From the NCBI RefSeq assembly GCF_000321225.1, contig NW_004450566.1, forward strand, positions 3,094,219 to 3,158,218: a stretch of 64,000 nucleotides of DNA. Direction: 5' to 3'. Position 1 is the first letter of the stretch. The number at the start of each line of letters is the position of its first letter. A program made the position numbers and the translations under genes. This document shows positions 1 to 11,739 of this stretch, in pieces. The stretch is from Odobenus rosmarus divergens. Taxonomy: Eukaryota; Chordata; Mammalia; Carnivora; Odobenidae. A model generated the notes under the pieces. The model was given only the letters and a program-made list of their open reading frames with translations. It ran no database searches and had not been told where the DNA came from.

Positions 1-1150
1 AAGTGAGATCGTGTAGTATTTGTCTCTATCCATCTGAGTTATTTCACTTGGCATAATACCCACAAGTTCCATCCATATTGTTGCAAATGACAGGATCTCC
101 TTTTTTATGACTGAATAATATTTCATTTTATGCATATGCAACGGTTTCTTTCTCCATTCATCTATCTATGGACATTTAGGTTGTTTACATGTCTTGGTAT
201 TAGAGATCATGCTGCTATGAACATGGGAGTACAGTTGTCTTTGACATAGTGTTTTCTTTTCCTTTGGATATACTCCCAAAAGTAGAATTACTGTATCATG
301 TAGTAATTCTATTTTTAATTTTTTGAGGAAACCTCATACTGTTTTCTTAAGGCTATGCCAGTTTAAAATCCCACCAAGAGTGCATGAAGGTTCCCTTTTC
401 TCCATAATATCCTTGCGAACACTTTTCTCTTGTTGTTGTTTTTTTGTTTGTTTTTTTTTTGTTTTGTTTTTTTGATAACCATTTTAAGAGGTGTGAGGCG
501 ATATCTCATTATGGTTTTAACTTACATTTCCCTAATTATTAGTGATATTGAGTATCTTTTCATGTACCCGTTGATCATGGGTGTATCTTCTCTGGAAAAA
601 TGTCTCTTCCAGTTGTTGGCCCATTTTTTAATTGGATTACTTGGTATTTTTGGCTGCTGAGTTCTATGGGTTTTTTATATAGTGGATTATTAACCATTAT
701 TAGAGATGTGGTTTGCAAATATTTTTTCCCATTTTGTATGTTGTGTTTTCATTTTGTTGATTGTTTCTTTTGTGAGGCAGAAGCTTTTCCATCTGATGTA
801 GTCCTTCTTATTTTTTATTTTATTGCTTGTGCTTTAGGTGTCATATCCAAAAAAATCATTGCCAAGACTTATATCAAGGAGCTTTTCCCCTATGTTTTCT
901 TCTAGGAGTTTTCTGGTTTCTGGATTTACATTTAAGTTTTTAGCCCATTGAACATTAATTTTTGTGAGTGATATGAAGGGTCTAGTTCCATTCTTTTACA
1001 TGAGATTATCCACTATTCCCAGAACCATATTTTTTTAAAAGTGTCTTTTCTCTATTGTGTATACTTGGCTGTCTTGTTAAATACTATTTAACAGTATATG
1101 CATAGTTTTATTTCTGGGCTCTTGGTTCTGCTTATGTTTCTATTATTTTT
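1..1150 (-). mobile_element. LINE-1 fragment, 3' part of ORF2 and 3' UTR, antisense, runs off left edge
   Basis: Read on the minus strand this is the 3' part of a mammalian LINE-1. The usual antisense landmarks appear in order: a trace of atccatattgttgcaaatg, then a stretch like ggacatttaggttg, then aggtgtgaggcgatatctca, and finally text like atttctgggctctt near 1115. Small indels and stop codons show it is an old, dead copy. A T-rich stretch with TTG/GTTT units at 430-475 is a local expansion inside it. The 3' end lies outside the window, and the 5' truncation is near 1150. Open frames seen here on the plus strand are antisense and not genes. Confidence 0.85.
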
Positions 1151-1320
1151 AAGCACTTCACATTTGTTGTGAATTTTTGTGTGTTTGGAATTTTTATGTA
1201 TAATAAAAACAAAATCCAAAAAAACAAGAGAAAAATCTTGCTTGAAATAATAAGTGTCTTAAAAAACAACAACAACAACTTTGAAGCTTGAAAAAATTTT
1301 GGCTAAATTAATCCTCTCAA

Positions 1321-1519
1321 GGCGCACCTGGGTGGGTTGGTTAAACATTGGACTCTCAGGTCATGATCTCAGGGGTCGTGAGATTGAGGCCCTCATAGGG
1401 CTAATTGTTCAGTGGGAAGCTCTGCTTGAGTATTCTCTCCCTCTTCCCCCTCTCCCACGCTCTCTCTCTCTCTTGTGTATTGTCTCTCTCTCTCTAAAAT
1501 AAATAAATCTTTAAAAGAT
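1321..1519 (+). mobile_element. Can-SINE (tRNA-Lys derived), old copy
   Basis: The copy starts with a diverged head, ggcgcacctgggtgggttgg. A box-B-like region follows, then a CT-rich middle and an AAATAAATAAATCTTTAAAA tail. It is flanked by a diverged 16-bp target-site duplication at 1305-1320 and 1520-1535 (aaattaatcctctcaa against aaattaattgtctcaa, 14 of 16 matching). The divergence of both head and TSD suggests an older subfamily. Confidence 0.9.
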
Positions 1520-1535
1520 AAATTAATTGTCTCAA

Positions 1536-3667
1536 AGAAAAGGAGCAACAATATAAAAGAATAATAAAAGGAGGAGAATTTGATTGAAAGGGAAGCTGAC
1601 ATTCCTATGGGAGTTATGGTCATTGGTGAGGGTGGGGTCAGATCACAGAAGAGAAATAGCCTGTTTCAGTTTTTCTAAGACTTTTTTCAATTTCATGCAT
1701 ATTTTTTCTATTATGAAATTTAATCTTTAGAAGCAATCCTTCTCATTCATTCAGTGGAGCCATGTAATTCTTTTATGAGGGTATATTTGGTGGATTGGAT
1801 TAAATTTATAAACAAATAATTAAAAAGAATCACCAAAAAGTTACTAGTTTAGCTAGAAGGCTAATTACATACCAGGAGGTGGCCAAATTATTATTTTTCA
1901 GACTATAATGAGCATACAAATTGCTTAGGGATTTTGTCAAAATTCAGATTTTGAATTAGTATATTTGGGGTGACTTTCTCGGTTGTAACAAGTTCAGTGT
2001 AATGACTATGCTTCTTGTCCTTGCATCACACTTTGAGTAACAAGGAGTCAAAGTTTTTCCCAGAGGTAATATTTAAAACTTTTAATAACATAAGTTGTGG
2101 AATTTTCAGGAATATACAAGTTTAAGTAAGAAGTGATTGCACCATAATGCTAAAAGTAGAAACATAGGCAATGGAGATAAATTTTGAACAATGATAGATA
2201 TTAAACTTAAAATTCCAGAGGAGTATATTCTATTTCCTGATATAAAGGTTATGTCTCCTTTTTGACTAAGGTTCTGCTGGTAATGCCAGAAAATAGTGTT
2301 TTTATAGAAAGGAAATTGAAAGGTGATTCTCAATTAATGCTTACATTTTAGTACTTCTTAACTAATATTCAGTGTTTCCTTTAGAAAAAAAAGGTGTATT
2401 AAAAACAAAGAAAAAAGGATGTGTTATTTTTAGAATCTAAGAACTTATGTTTTGGGTTTATTAATTTCCATTTAATGCACAGGATAATCAACTTCAAAAA
2501 AATCCTGTTCTGCATATTATTTTTTATTATAAGATCTGCTTTGAAGGTATAAAAGATGATTCTTGTCCTATCTTGTTTGATGGGATATAGCTAATTCTGT
2601 TTAAGTTTTTTTTATCTTTTGTCCCTGGGTAAGGTAGACAAATTGAGTTCCACTTTTAGTTTATTTATTCTGTCAGAGATTCTGAATCAGGAGTTTAAAG
2701 TCTCTGTCTGACAAGAAAAAGTCAACATCTGTTGAGTTGATTTATTATTTATGTATTAGATTTTATGGCACTTTTCCTCTGAAGAGCCAAAAGCATCCTA
2801 CACATAATTCTTACACTTTTCAAATACCTTTCACAAGAAACACCTATAAACATCCCAACATGAAAAGCGACAGAAAAGGAATCAAATGAGAAAAACAAGA
2901 AAGAAGAGGCCCCCAGGGCAAATGATCACAGCCTCAAATAGGAGGTGTGCCTAATAATTTAAGCATTCACGTTGCAAGGCCACTGGGAATACACTTGTCT
3001 CTGCCAAAGCTTTCCTCCTGAACATCTGCTGTCATTGCATGCTACCTGGCTCCCAGATGCTTCTGTTCTCTGCAGCTACCTTTTCTATACCGTGAGCATC
3101 CAATATTTTGTTAATTAGGGCAATCTCAGAATTTAGTATGATGAGACCTCAGGTTCCCCAAAGGGTTTTTGCTCTCTACTCCTGCAGATAGTGGAATTTC
3201 TGGGAAGGTGGATTTGTAGTGGGAAAGAAAGAAAATCTGTTGTATACTACTTCCTGACTTATATGTGACCATTTAAAATGACTTAGTTAAATAACAAAAT
3301 AATTGATTTTAATTATTTTGATTTAACAAGTTAAGGTTGAACAAATTTTTGGAAGGATTTCATGAAGACTCTAGAGATATGGAAGCATATTTTGCATGTT
3401 TTAGATTTCACTTACAGTTAAAATCATTGCTCAAAAAAACAAATTGAAAATATATTCAAATTATATTATCCTATAAACATCTATGATTTTACATAATGCT
3501 TAAATACTTTGTTTTTCAATATCTTTCATATGGAAAAAAAAGACAGTTAGAATGTTGCTGATGAAATGCTCTTCCTGGAATTTTCTTTTGTTTGGGAAGT
3601 ATGTCCATTTGATAGCTGAGGCAAAAGGAACATAATTCCTTCATTCTTTCAGGAATTCATAGTATGA
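1536..3667. other. AT-rich intergenic or intronic stretch, nothing assigned
   Basis: No SINE or LINE hallmarks, no convincing exon and no long frame were seen on either strand. The sequence is AT-rich, with a purine-rich patch near 2880-2940. It may hold degraded repeats too old to recognise by eye. Confidence 0.5.
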
Positions 3668-3683
3668 AATATTGTACATTTTA

Positions 3684-3905
3684 TTTTATTTTTTAAAAGA
3701 TTTTATTTATTTATTTATTTATTTATTTACTTATTTACTTATTTGAGAGAGCGAGAGAGAAACAGCATGAGAGGGGAGAAGGTCAAAGGGAGAAGCAGAC
3801 CCCGCGCTGAGCCGGGAGTCCAATGTGGGACTCGATCCCAGGACTCCGGGATCATGACCTGAGCTGAAGGCAGTTGCTTAACCAACTGAGCCACCCAGGC
3901 GCCCC
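3684..3905 (-). mobile_element. Can-SINE, antisense
   Basis: Reading left to right there is a T-rich tail of ATTT units (about 3690-3745), a GA-rich block, and then the reverse complement of the tRNA-like head ending accaactgagccacccaggc. It is flanked by a perfect 16-bp target-site duplication, aatattgtacatttta, at 3668-3683 and 3906-3921. The perfect TSD and well-preserved head point to a fairly recent insertion. The tail has grown into a (TTTA)n tract. Confidence 0.96.
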
Positions 3906-3921
3906 AATATTGTACATTTTA

Positions 3922-5819
3922 AAAAATATTAAATAGTTTTTTGGAAATAAAATGAAACCTTGCTGAGATAATAAGCATATAATTTTAAGTTTCATGAGAT
4001 TTCATAATTATATATTGAACTCATTTTCTTGACTCACGTTAACTGTCTACATTTTTCTAAAAGAAAATAGAACCACAAAACACATGAAGTTATTAAAAAA
4101 CAGGAAAATATGGCATGGTACTATGTTTTTAAAACACAAGTTACCAAAGTGATTCAAAATTTATTACTTTCTGAAATTTATCTAATGATTTGAGAGTTCC
4201 TAGAGCCTTAAGCAACACCTACCAGCCATTTAAAGAAATTCGTTGCTGAACAGTATGAGGCAAAGAGCAGCAAAGAAGACTGGCAAGAGAAAAGTGAGCA
4301 TTTTCCCATAGAAGATGAAAGATAAAATAAAGGTTCAATGTCTTATTTTATTAATGAGTATAAATAAAAATACCTCTACTTTGACCTTCTAAGAGCATGA
4401 TAACAGAGAGACAAGAGATTTCGGAGTGTAGTCTTCTGTCTTTGACTTGGATGCAAGCTGTGTTTCCACAAAGCCACCATATGAATTATTTTTCCCCACT
4501 ATATTAGGCTTCTGTTGTCTTGTTTGCATTGAGTTGTAGATCAAAGCAGTGACTGAAATGAGCAGGTGCTAGAGACAAGCATGTTTCTGAAACAGAGTAT
4601 TCATTGCATTTTATGGTGTCTTTAAACACGTGGAGAAAGGAACTTGGGATAATACTTATTGTTTTCATTTATCCTTGATGAAACATTTGAGTTTCAGCAC
4701 TTGCCTTACTGAGAAAAACATATTTAGTTGAAACAATATCTTGAAACAGTTCATAAGATAGATCTGATTCTCAATTACTGAAGGCCACTTATACCATGTT
4801 AATACTTTTCAATATATTTCTTTGTTACTATTTAGACCCTGGCTTTTATGTAACTTGTTTAAATCATTTAGTGTGTTTCAGTGTCTCCCTCTGTTAACAA
4901 GATCCTCCTCTTGCATCTTGATAGGGTTAACGATACCCTCCTCGATTGCCTGGACTTCAGTGGAAGACACATAATTATCTATATTTTGTAAGGTTTCATG
5001 CTTAGTGAGAACTTATAGAAGCTGAAGTTTGAATTAGGCTCTGAGGAACAGATAGGACGTAACCGACCAGAGAGGTATAAAATACATGGAGAATGGGAGA
5101 GTGGAGCTTGGCTCCAGTGAGGTAAGTAGTGGCATTGAGACCAAAAAAGTTGGTTGGACTAGGTTGGGGCAGGAGGTGAAGCTTAAATACCTGGGTGAAA
5201 ACTTGATAGGCACTTGAGAGTATTTGAGCATTTGTGACCATGGGGATGACATGGTGAAGGCAGTGCTTTAACATAATTTTTGTGAAATGTGTATGAAATG
5301 CGTCGAATGCATACCTGACACCAACCTGGTAAGGACATGAAACAAAGCAGTGACATTTAGAATGAAAAGAAAGGGATACATATGGCAGATAATTCAAAGG
5401 AAACTTCCATAAGAATTAGATACTGGTGGAATGTCAAGGCATAAAGTTTTTCCTTTAAAGTTGTCCCAGTGCTTTTGCCTCAAGCAGTAGGAAAATGACC
5501 ATAATAGGGAATTGAAACAGATGATAACATCAAAAAGGTTGATTTTGATTTTAGACATGCTGATTTTGAGAAAAGAATGTTTCCAGAAGAGAATAGATTT
5601 CCTGAGGAGATAAAGGAACAATATAGATTTGGGAATAAATTTTTGTATTTAAATCAAAAGCCTTCCAAAAAGAGAAACCGATTTGACTTTGGATAAAATA
5701 AGTAGTGAGCTATAATAAATAAAATTCACTAAGTAAATAAACAAGTAAGTAAAATTCAAGCGGTAGCATTGCAACGATTGAAATTGATCTAAGTGAGTAT
5801 AATTTAGAGGCATTGGATC
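3922..5819. other. Intergenic or intronic stretch, nothing assigned
   Basis: No recognisable gene or young repeat. The part from about 5030 to 5400 is richer in G on the plus strand and carries a minus-strand frame of 131 codons at 5002-5397. I do not recognise its product and see no flanking splice signals that would make it an exon. It may be a degraded ancient repeat. Confidence 0.45.
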
Positions 5820-6080
5820 AATTGCTATACGTTTTTTCATGATTATAAAAGTAATGTATGTCACTGTAGTAAATTTTTAAAAATTAGGAAAAATATAAAT
5901 TAGGAAGAAAATAAAACAGCCTGAAAATATCCGTACACGGTACCGACTATTAACATTTCAACAAATTTGTCACCTTTCTATATGTAATTTCATGGTTGAT
6001 TCTGTGTTTTTATGCTTAATTTAGTATCTGTTTTGGCTTTAAATAAACTTTTGCCATACCATTAAAAATTTTAAACATCA
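5820..6080. repeat. Ancient LINE-type remnant (probable)
   Basis: The text around 5840-5870 (attataaaagtaatgtatgt) and 5950-5985 (ttaacatttcaaca and after) resembles a common old mammalian LINE-1/HAL1-type 3' region. It is highly diverged, and orientation and boundaries are not certain. Confidence 0.4.
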
Positions 6081-6107
6081 TATATTGATGGCTGTCCAGT
6101 GGCAAAG

Positions 6108-6230
6108 AGGACACCTTTAGAATCAGAAAACTTTTAAATTCTAGAATTATTGTGAACTTGTTGCATGATCTTATGTAAATCACTTAACTTCTCTAAGCCT
6201 GAATAATTTCATCAAAAAACATGACAATTT
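6108..6230 (+). repeat. MIR-like SINE remnant
   Basis: The order of landmarks fits MIR in the forward sense: a poorly kept left part, then gaacttgttgcatgatctta, then aaatcacttaacttctctaa followed by a degraded copy of the part that normally reads cctcagtttcctcatctg. It lies directly to the left of a Can-SINE insertion, so the MIR is the older of the two. Confidence 0.6.
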
Positions 6231-6248
6231 CATAAATGCATTGGGAAG

Positions 6249-6394
6249 GGGTGCCTGGGTGGCTCAGTCGGTTAAGCGTCATGATCTCCATGTCCTGGGA
6301 TCGAGCCCCGCATGGAGCTCCCTGCCCCTGCTTGTGTTCCCTCTCTCGCTGTGTCTCTCTCTGTCAAATAAATAAATAAAACCTTTAAAAAAAA
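6249..6394 (+). mobile_element. Can-SINE with two internal deletions, perfect TSD
   Basis: The head gtgcctgggtggctcagtcg is well kept, but the copy is only about 146 bp. Compared with siblings in this window (for example 50878-51078) about 17 bp between the A-box and B-box regions is missing, and about 35 bp is missing before the segment cctgcttgtgttccc. It is flanked by a perfect 17-bp target-site duplication at 6232-6248 and 6394-6410, which includes taaatgcattgggaag. The tail is CAAATAAATAAATAAA. Confidence 0.95.
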
Positions 6395-6506
6395 TAAATG
6401 CATTGGGAAGTTTAAGATATAATATATATTACACATTAAAGATATGATGTATATTAAGCACTTATCACAGAGTCTGTTAATACTGTAAACACAGTGTCCA
6501 TAAATT

Positions 6507-6704
6507 ATTTTTTTAAAGATTTTATTTATTTGAGAGAGAGAGAATGAGAGATAGAGAGCATGAGAGGGAAGAGGGTCAGAGGGAGAAGCAGACTCCCTGC
6601 TGAGCAGGGACCCCCCCCCCCGACACAGGACTCGATCCCGGGACTCCAGGATCATGACCTGAGCCGAAGGCAGTCGCTTAACCAACTGAGCCACGCAGGC
6701 GCCC
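6507..6704 (-). mobile_element. Can-SINE, antisense, with a C11 run
   Basis: A T-rich tail, a GA-rich block and the reverse-complement head ending cagtcgcttaaccaactgag are all present. The target-site duplication cagtgtccataaatt is perfect (6492-6506 and 6705-6719). A run of 11 C at 6611-6621 replaces the usual gagcccgatgc segment. It lies tail to tail with the sense copy at 6249-6394, about 110 bp away. Confidence 0.96.
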
Positions 6705-7227
6705 CAGTGTCCATAAATTTTACAGGTCTATCTGGAATTACATATTTCTCTTTTGCCTTTTTCTCCATATTTCTCCTTTAACAACTTTGTCCATATTTAT
6801 CTTTTTTCTTACAGTTTTTTTTTTCTTTTTTCCTCTGTCCCTCTTCTTTTCTTAATAGTAAATTACATTTTCAACTTGAGACTGGGAAAGAGGAAAACTA
6901 AAAAAAAAACCTATGTTGGCTTGCCTTCAGCACAATAGTAACATTACTTCCTCATTCCCAACCTTTATTAGGCAAACAGGTCACTGGCTATGTCACTTAC
7001 AGGTGCCTCTGCATCCATTCTATTTACTGTCTTAGTGCTCTAGCCTCAGCTAGTCTTCAACAAGATGTTGTTTCTTGCTTGCCTGGAAATGAGAACCAGC
7101 TAATTTGGGGCATATTTGGGTGTACCCTAACTTTTAATTTGACTCCTCCCTTGCCCTGCTCAGAACCTTTTGCTCCTGTCAGATATGTGCTGACATATCT
7201 GTCTACCTCTTCGTTCTGACCCTTCAG

Positions 7228-7444
7228 GTGGGAGGCATTTTCTCATACAAAGAGCCCATCCCGTCTTCTCTTAAACTAGAACACTTAACGACAACTGTTT
7301 GCTACAGTAAAGACCTATGTGAACAGTACGCAAAGGGGAAAGCTGAAGAATTGTCAAAAATACAGATTCTCCTAAAAGTAGCAAAACCAAAGTATCATTA
7401 CCCCTACATGGCCCACTTCCCAAGGGATTTCAGCAGTACACTGA
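7228..7444 (+). other. Candidate internal exon (72 codons plus 1 nt), function unknown
   Basis: The frame is open from 7138 to a TAG at 7467. Just before 7228 there is a good acceptor context, cctcttcgttctgacccttc followed by AG. At 7445 a donor-like GTAAGG follows ctga. The 217-nt segment encodes a protein-like, low-hydrophobicity stretch containing LEHLTTTVCYSKDLCEQY and later KPKYHYPYMAHFPRDF. It is less AT-rich than its surroundings and shows no match to LINE or SINE proteins that I know. I do not recognise the product. It could be a real exon, part of an old processed copy, or chance. The preceding base of the donor is A rather than the usual G, which weakens the call. Confidence 0.22.
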
Positions 7445-7960
7445 GTAAGGACCATGTTTTTCTTTAGCCGTTATTATTTTTATTACCTTGAAAGGAAGTG
7501 ATCTTGGAGGAGTCATTCTTTTTGTTTTTAGAGGGTGGCGTAGGGGATGTACATGTGTACATGTGTGTGGCTTGAGGTCGCAAGAAATTAGAAAGATTTT
7601 GACTTGAAACAAAATTGTGACTGTCTATCAAAGTGATAGATGGAAAATATAGAATAGCTTGCTGCTTCAGGTCACTTGAGGGAGGGACGGGAGGACATTT
7701 CTTGGCATTTCTGCCAATAATTTATGGAATTGACTGACCAAGCACCTTTTACATCCATAATTATGATGAACTGTTGTGAAAATGTCACAAGGTGAACCAC
7801 AATCTACCTCGCTGTTGTCTCTATGCCCGTTAAAATTTTCTGACAGTTCCCATCCCTCTTAACAAGCCCCAGAGTTATACTTCCTTTAAGGTTGGTATAA
7901 CAGGCTAGCTTTAAAATGCATGTTGTAGTTCAGATGCATTCAATACCTTTTCTCCTACAG

Positions 7961-8024
7961 GAGTCAAGCTGAAAACAAATCTTTGTGCCTCATACACAGG
8001 TTTGGTATTTATAATAACGCTCAG
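7961..8024 (+). other. Candidate second exon, 64 nt
   Basis: A strong-looking acceptor (accttttctcctacag) precedes 7961, and a donor context CTCAG followed by GTAATT begins at 8025. If the segment at 7228-7444 is spliced to it, the one leftover base plus the first two bases here give an Arg codon. The frame then stays open through VKLKTNLCASYTGLVF to the donor. A 64-nt segment is open in a given frame about one time in three by chance, so the phase match is only weak support. Function unknown. Confidence 0.18.
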
Positions 8025-8534
8025 GTAATTCTCAGAGATACAAATATGTTCTTTGGGAAATAATGGAGCTTAAATGCAACAAGTAAATCTGTCGGTACCC
8101 ATGGTGCTTGTTGCTTTTCTTGATTCAAGTCATTTGTTACATTTGACATGAAGTAGAAAGCAACTCTAAAGTTTGAGTAATTTTAAAGTACATTTATGAT
8201 TTTTAAACTTTTATAAAATAATACTTTGAGGTTTAATGTTCAATCTTGTCATAAGTAATCATAATGTGTTTAAGTTTCCATGCTTCTGGTTTTCTACTGA
8301 TATAAGAGGTAGTGTTAACATTTTACATAACATGCAGGATTATGTTACCTTTAATCTCAAGTGCCAAAGATCTGTATTGAGTGGACTTTGGTTAAGGTAT
8401 AATGAGAGCCAGCATTAATTGGTAGCCTACCAAATAACCACCTTCTAAACACAATATCTACTTTTATAGGTGCTGTTCAGGCATGGTAGGTAACTTGTCC
8501 AGATTAGAGGGTTAATCATCTATACCAACATTAA

Positions 8535-9250
8535 TTGTTATTTTATTAAAATTTTCAAGCATACACAAAATCAGAAATAATATCATAATGAACTCTTAGG
8601 TGCCCATTGCACCTAAGTTGAAGCAACTATCAACTCTTGGCCAATCTTATTTCATCTTCTTCCTTTCACTCTCCCTCTCCCCCTGTTTTATTTTGAAGCA
8701 AATGTTTAGATTACACTTAAAAAGCATTAACGAAATTGCCAATAATACTATCATTACACTTAAAAAATGGTAAGTTCTTAATATTATTAAATATAAGAAT
8801 CTCAAATTTCTGTTTCTGTGTTTTTTGTTTTTTGTTTTTACACTCTTTGATTATGATTACAGTAAGGTCAATGCTTTGAAATTGGTCCATGCAATTGTTC
8901 TATATTAACCTAAAGCTTCCCTCCTCCTCTTTATTTATTTTTTGCAGTTCAATATTGAAATAACAAAATTGCTTGGTAGAATTTTTTACAGTCTGTGTGC
9001 ATCCTTCTTGTGTTATTTAAGATGGTATTGCTGTCCCTGCATGTTCTATAAAATGCTCATTTAGAGGCTTGATTAGGTAGGGGGCTTTATATTTTTAAAG
9101 TTTCCTTCATACGTGATATTGATTACTTACATCATGAAGGACCCACTGTGTGATTTCCCCTTTTTTGCAGCCATTATTATTTCATCAATGATTGCAAAAT
9201 CATGATATCATAATTCTAAACTTTTTCTTTATTAGCTGCAATACATTTAT
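8535..9250. repeat. Ancient LINE-1 3'-region remnant (probable)
   Basis: The run aatgaactcttaggtgccca, caactatcaactcttggcca and ttttgaagcaaatgtttaga follows the pattern of a common old LINE-1 3' UTR found across mammals. That pattern has a CACCCAGCTTCAACAATTATCAA-like sentence followed by a pyrimidine-rich run and then the TTTTGAAGCAAAT motif. The later part to about 9250 is less certain. No coding potential. Confidence 0.5.
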
Positions 9251-9559
9251 GAAGAGAAAATTTCCCTCATTAATTTTTTGTTACTTTGAGTTACAGTCCA
9301 TAAAAAATAAATTAATGCTTGATATTTTTCCATTACGCAGTTTTATAAAATAATAAGTTAATTATATGGCATCTTCCATAAGTTATCTGTGATGTTTTTC
9401 AAAATTAATACATTCTTAAGGATTCAAAAATATTGATGAGTTAGTCCTCCATTTTAAAAAAGATAGCCATATTAATATAATTATAACAATACTAGTTTTA
9501 GATGAATAGTAGCATATTATACAAATATTTTATACATTGCTAACTCAGAAATACATACC

Positions 9560-10010
9560 AGTGATTACTCCATAGCAATATATACTAGATAATAATTATT
9601 ACTTTTATAAATATGTGTATTTCATTGTATGGATATGAAATAACTTATTCAAGTTTCTATTAAGGGTTATTTCTAGTCTTTTGTTTTTATAAACTGTAAT
9701 GGCCTAATTCACAGATGGTTGCGTATATCTTTCTAATTTTTCCCGTGATATCTTTAGGATAGTTTTCTAGGAGAAGACGTCGCTATATCAAAGGTTAGAG
9801 AATTATGATTTTGCTGAATATTGCCAAATTCCCTTCTCTAATGGTTGTACCATTTTGCATTCCCTCCAGCAATGCATGAGTGCCCCTTTGCCTTCAGTCT
9901 CATCAAGAAAATCTGTCTACCTTAGATTTTTGCCAATTTCAGTACTAATTTACTCAAGTTAGTCCAAATGAAAAGCCAATACTTTTTTTTTTTTACTAAT
10001 CTATATTGTT
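9560..10010 (-). repeat. Ancient LINE-1/HAL1-type remnant, antisense
   Basis: The phrases gttgtaccattttgcattcc, ctccagcaatgcatgagtgc and attgccaaattcccttctct match the layout of an old LINE-1 3' region seen in antisense. That region reads roughly: not wholly compressed, GGTTGTACCA, TTTACACTCCC, AGCAATGTATGAG. Heavily mutated. Confidence 0.6.
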
Positions 10011-11478
10011 TTCTCTGATGCATAATTTATATTGTTTGTAATATGAAAGTAATTCCACTTCTTCATGCCGCGAAAAGTATGTGATTTTCCATTTGTTAAT
10101 TTTACTTTATGCTGCTGCAAGCGTGTTTCTCCATTTATTCCGAGACATTATTACAATCTCTGCTAAAGTAAACCTGGAATTCTACTGACTTCTTTTTATG
10201 TATTTCAAAACTGTACGTGAATACTTTAATTAAATTATTCCAAAGGCCATTTCTAGCATATCTGTAATCAGCTCAGGCTATTTCTGTGGTGTGTAAATGA
10301 TACAGTTAAATCGTGCTTGTTGGGTTCCTGTGTAGACAATCTGTTCTGATCAGTGTAACAGAGGTTTGACTAAATTGCTTTTTGGAGTATTGCATTTTTC
10401 TAAGTTTACAGCCCTGCTTTAGACAAAGAAAGCTGAGATGACTTTATAAAAAATGTACAGAACACTTTAAAACAAATGAAGGCAAGGCTAAAATAGTGTT
10501 TAATTTCTCAGCTCTTTGTTGGGTCACTAATATAATTTCTGAACATGGCATACATTTTCATTTATTGTCCTGAATTTTAATTTTTTGCCTAAAGTTAGTG
10601 ATTTTTCCTTAAAGTGAATCATTGATTTACTCTCCCTCAAGCTGAATTTCAGACTAAGGCTACCTGCAGCGATATGCTTGTTGTGACTAGAGAATCAGTC
10701 AGGGAAAGAAGCCTTTTGGAACTGTCTATGCAACAATGACTTCTCTTCTCTTTTCAATCAGAGAAATACCCCAGACTCCCTTCACTGGAAAGCAAACAAA
10801 AGCAATAGTTCATGAAAATGTTGATGAAATGGTGTGTAGAAACTGAACATAGCGGCAGCCACTTAGCTTTTGGACTTAAGTGCATTCGTTTTTAGTAGAA
10901 ATAAAAATAAGCCCAGCTATCCAAAAGATCTCAGGTTCTTCCTGAGATTTCATGATAAGATTTTGCCGAGGAATATGCTTTTATTTTATCAAGGGGTAAG
11001 TGAGTGACTCAAATTTTTACTTAATCAGTATGAAACTGAGTGTGACATTCCAATTCTGGTAAGTTCAGTTCGGCAAATGTCGTTGCTACCATGTGAGAGG
11101 AGCAATGTGAGTTGTTAAGAAGAACACAGAGATAAATGAGAAATGATCTCTGAGTTCAAGGACATCGTCTCTCCCAAGTTAACTCAGTATCTCCTTTTGA
11201 ACTTTCAAAGTCGTTTTAGGTCCTATCCTTTTGCAGTTTGGATAGAATTATTTTGGGGATTGTGTTGGAGTCATTAAGTACTTCTTTATTTGTGTATCTC
11301 TGGAGTGAGGCTACAGTATTTTTAACTACTGGAAACACACCAAATTATTCTCTATCTGTACATGTAGTCCAGGCATCCAAGCAGGAAAATGGAGATGCTA
11401 CTCCTAACAGACCATGAACAGGGGAACATCAGTTGCGAAATCAGTTTCAGGCTCAAAAAAGTCAGATTAAGTATTTTT
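10011..11478. other. Stretch with no assigned feature
   Basis: AT-rich sequence without recognisable repeats or frames of note. A run of T precedes it at 9983-9994. Confidence 0.45.
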
Positions 11479-11516
11479 ACCACACACACACACACGCATG
11501 CATACACACACACAAA
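11479..11516. repeat. Imperfect (CA)n microsatellite
   Basis: CA dinucleotides are interrupted by gcatgcat near the centre. It is short and imperfect, so it is probably not very mutable now. Confidence 0.85.
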
Positions 11517-11739
11517 GTCTGGACACACTTCATGAGTTAGCACCAGATGCTGGAATGTGGTTGAGCCAATGAGGCAGGCCCTCTGGAAGGAGAGGATTTG
11601 GATGCAGTTTAGGACATCTCCTCGAAAGAGAATAAGGAATACCAAGAATTTTTATAGTCTTCAGGAAATATTGTAAAGGGAATTTAATAATCCAACTATC
11701 TTGAAAAATGAAAACAATGTAATAGTTAAAACTTTTTTA

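Noticed and set aside
600..905. 101-codon hydrophobic plus-strand frame that looks like a membrane protein
   Set aside because: It is antisense LINE-1, and T-rich antisense DNA always gives Phe/Leu-rich text.
3690..3745. CRISPR-like regular repeat
   Set aside because: It is a TTTA tail repeat with no spacers, in a mammalian SINE.
5002..5397. 131-codon minus-strand frame
   Set aside because: No recognisable motif and no splice or start context, and composition is ordinary. Kept only as a remark in the region entry.
6249..6394. tRNA gene (the tRNA-like head of Can-SINEs)
   Set aside because: The heads have A- and B-box-like parts but lack a complete cloverleaf, and each is followed by a CT block and A tail, so they are SINEs. 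The same holds for all sixteen copies.
6272..6694. 140-codon minus-strand frame
   Set aside because: It crosses two Can-SINEs and the spacer between them; the protein is SINE read-through.
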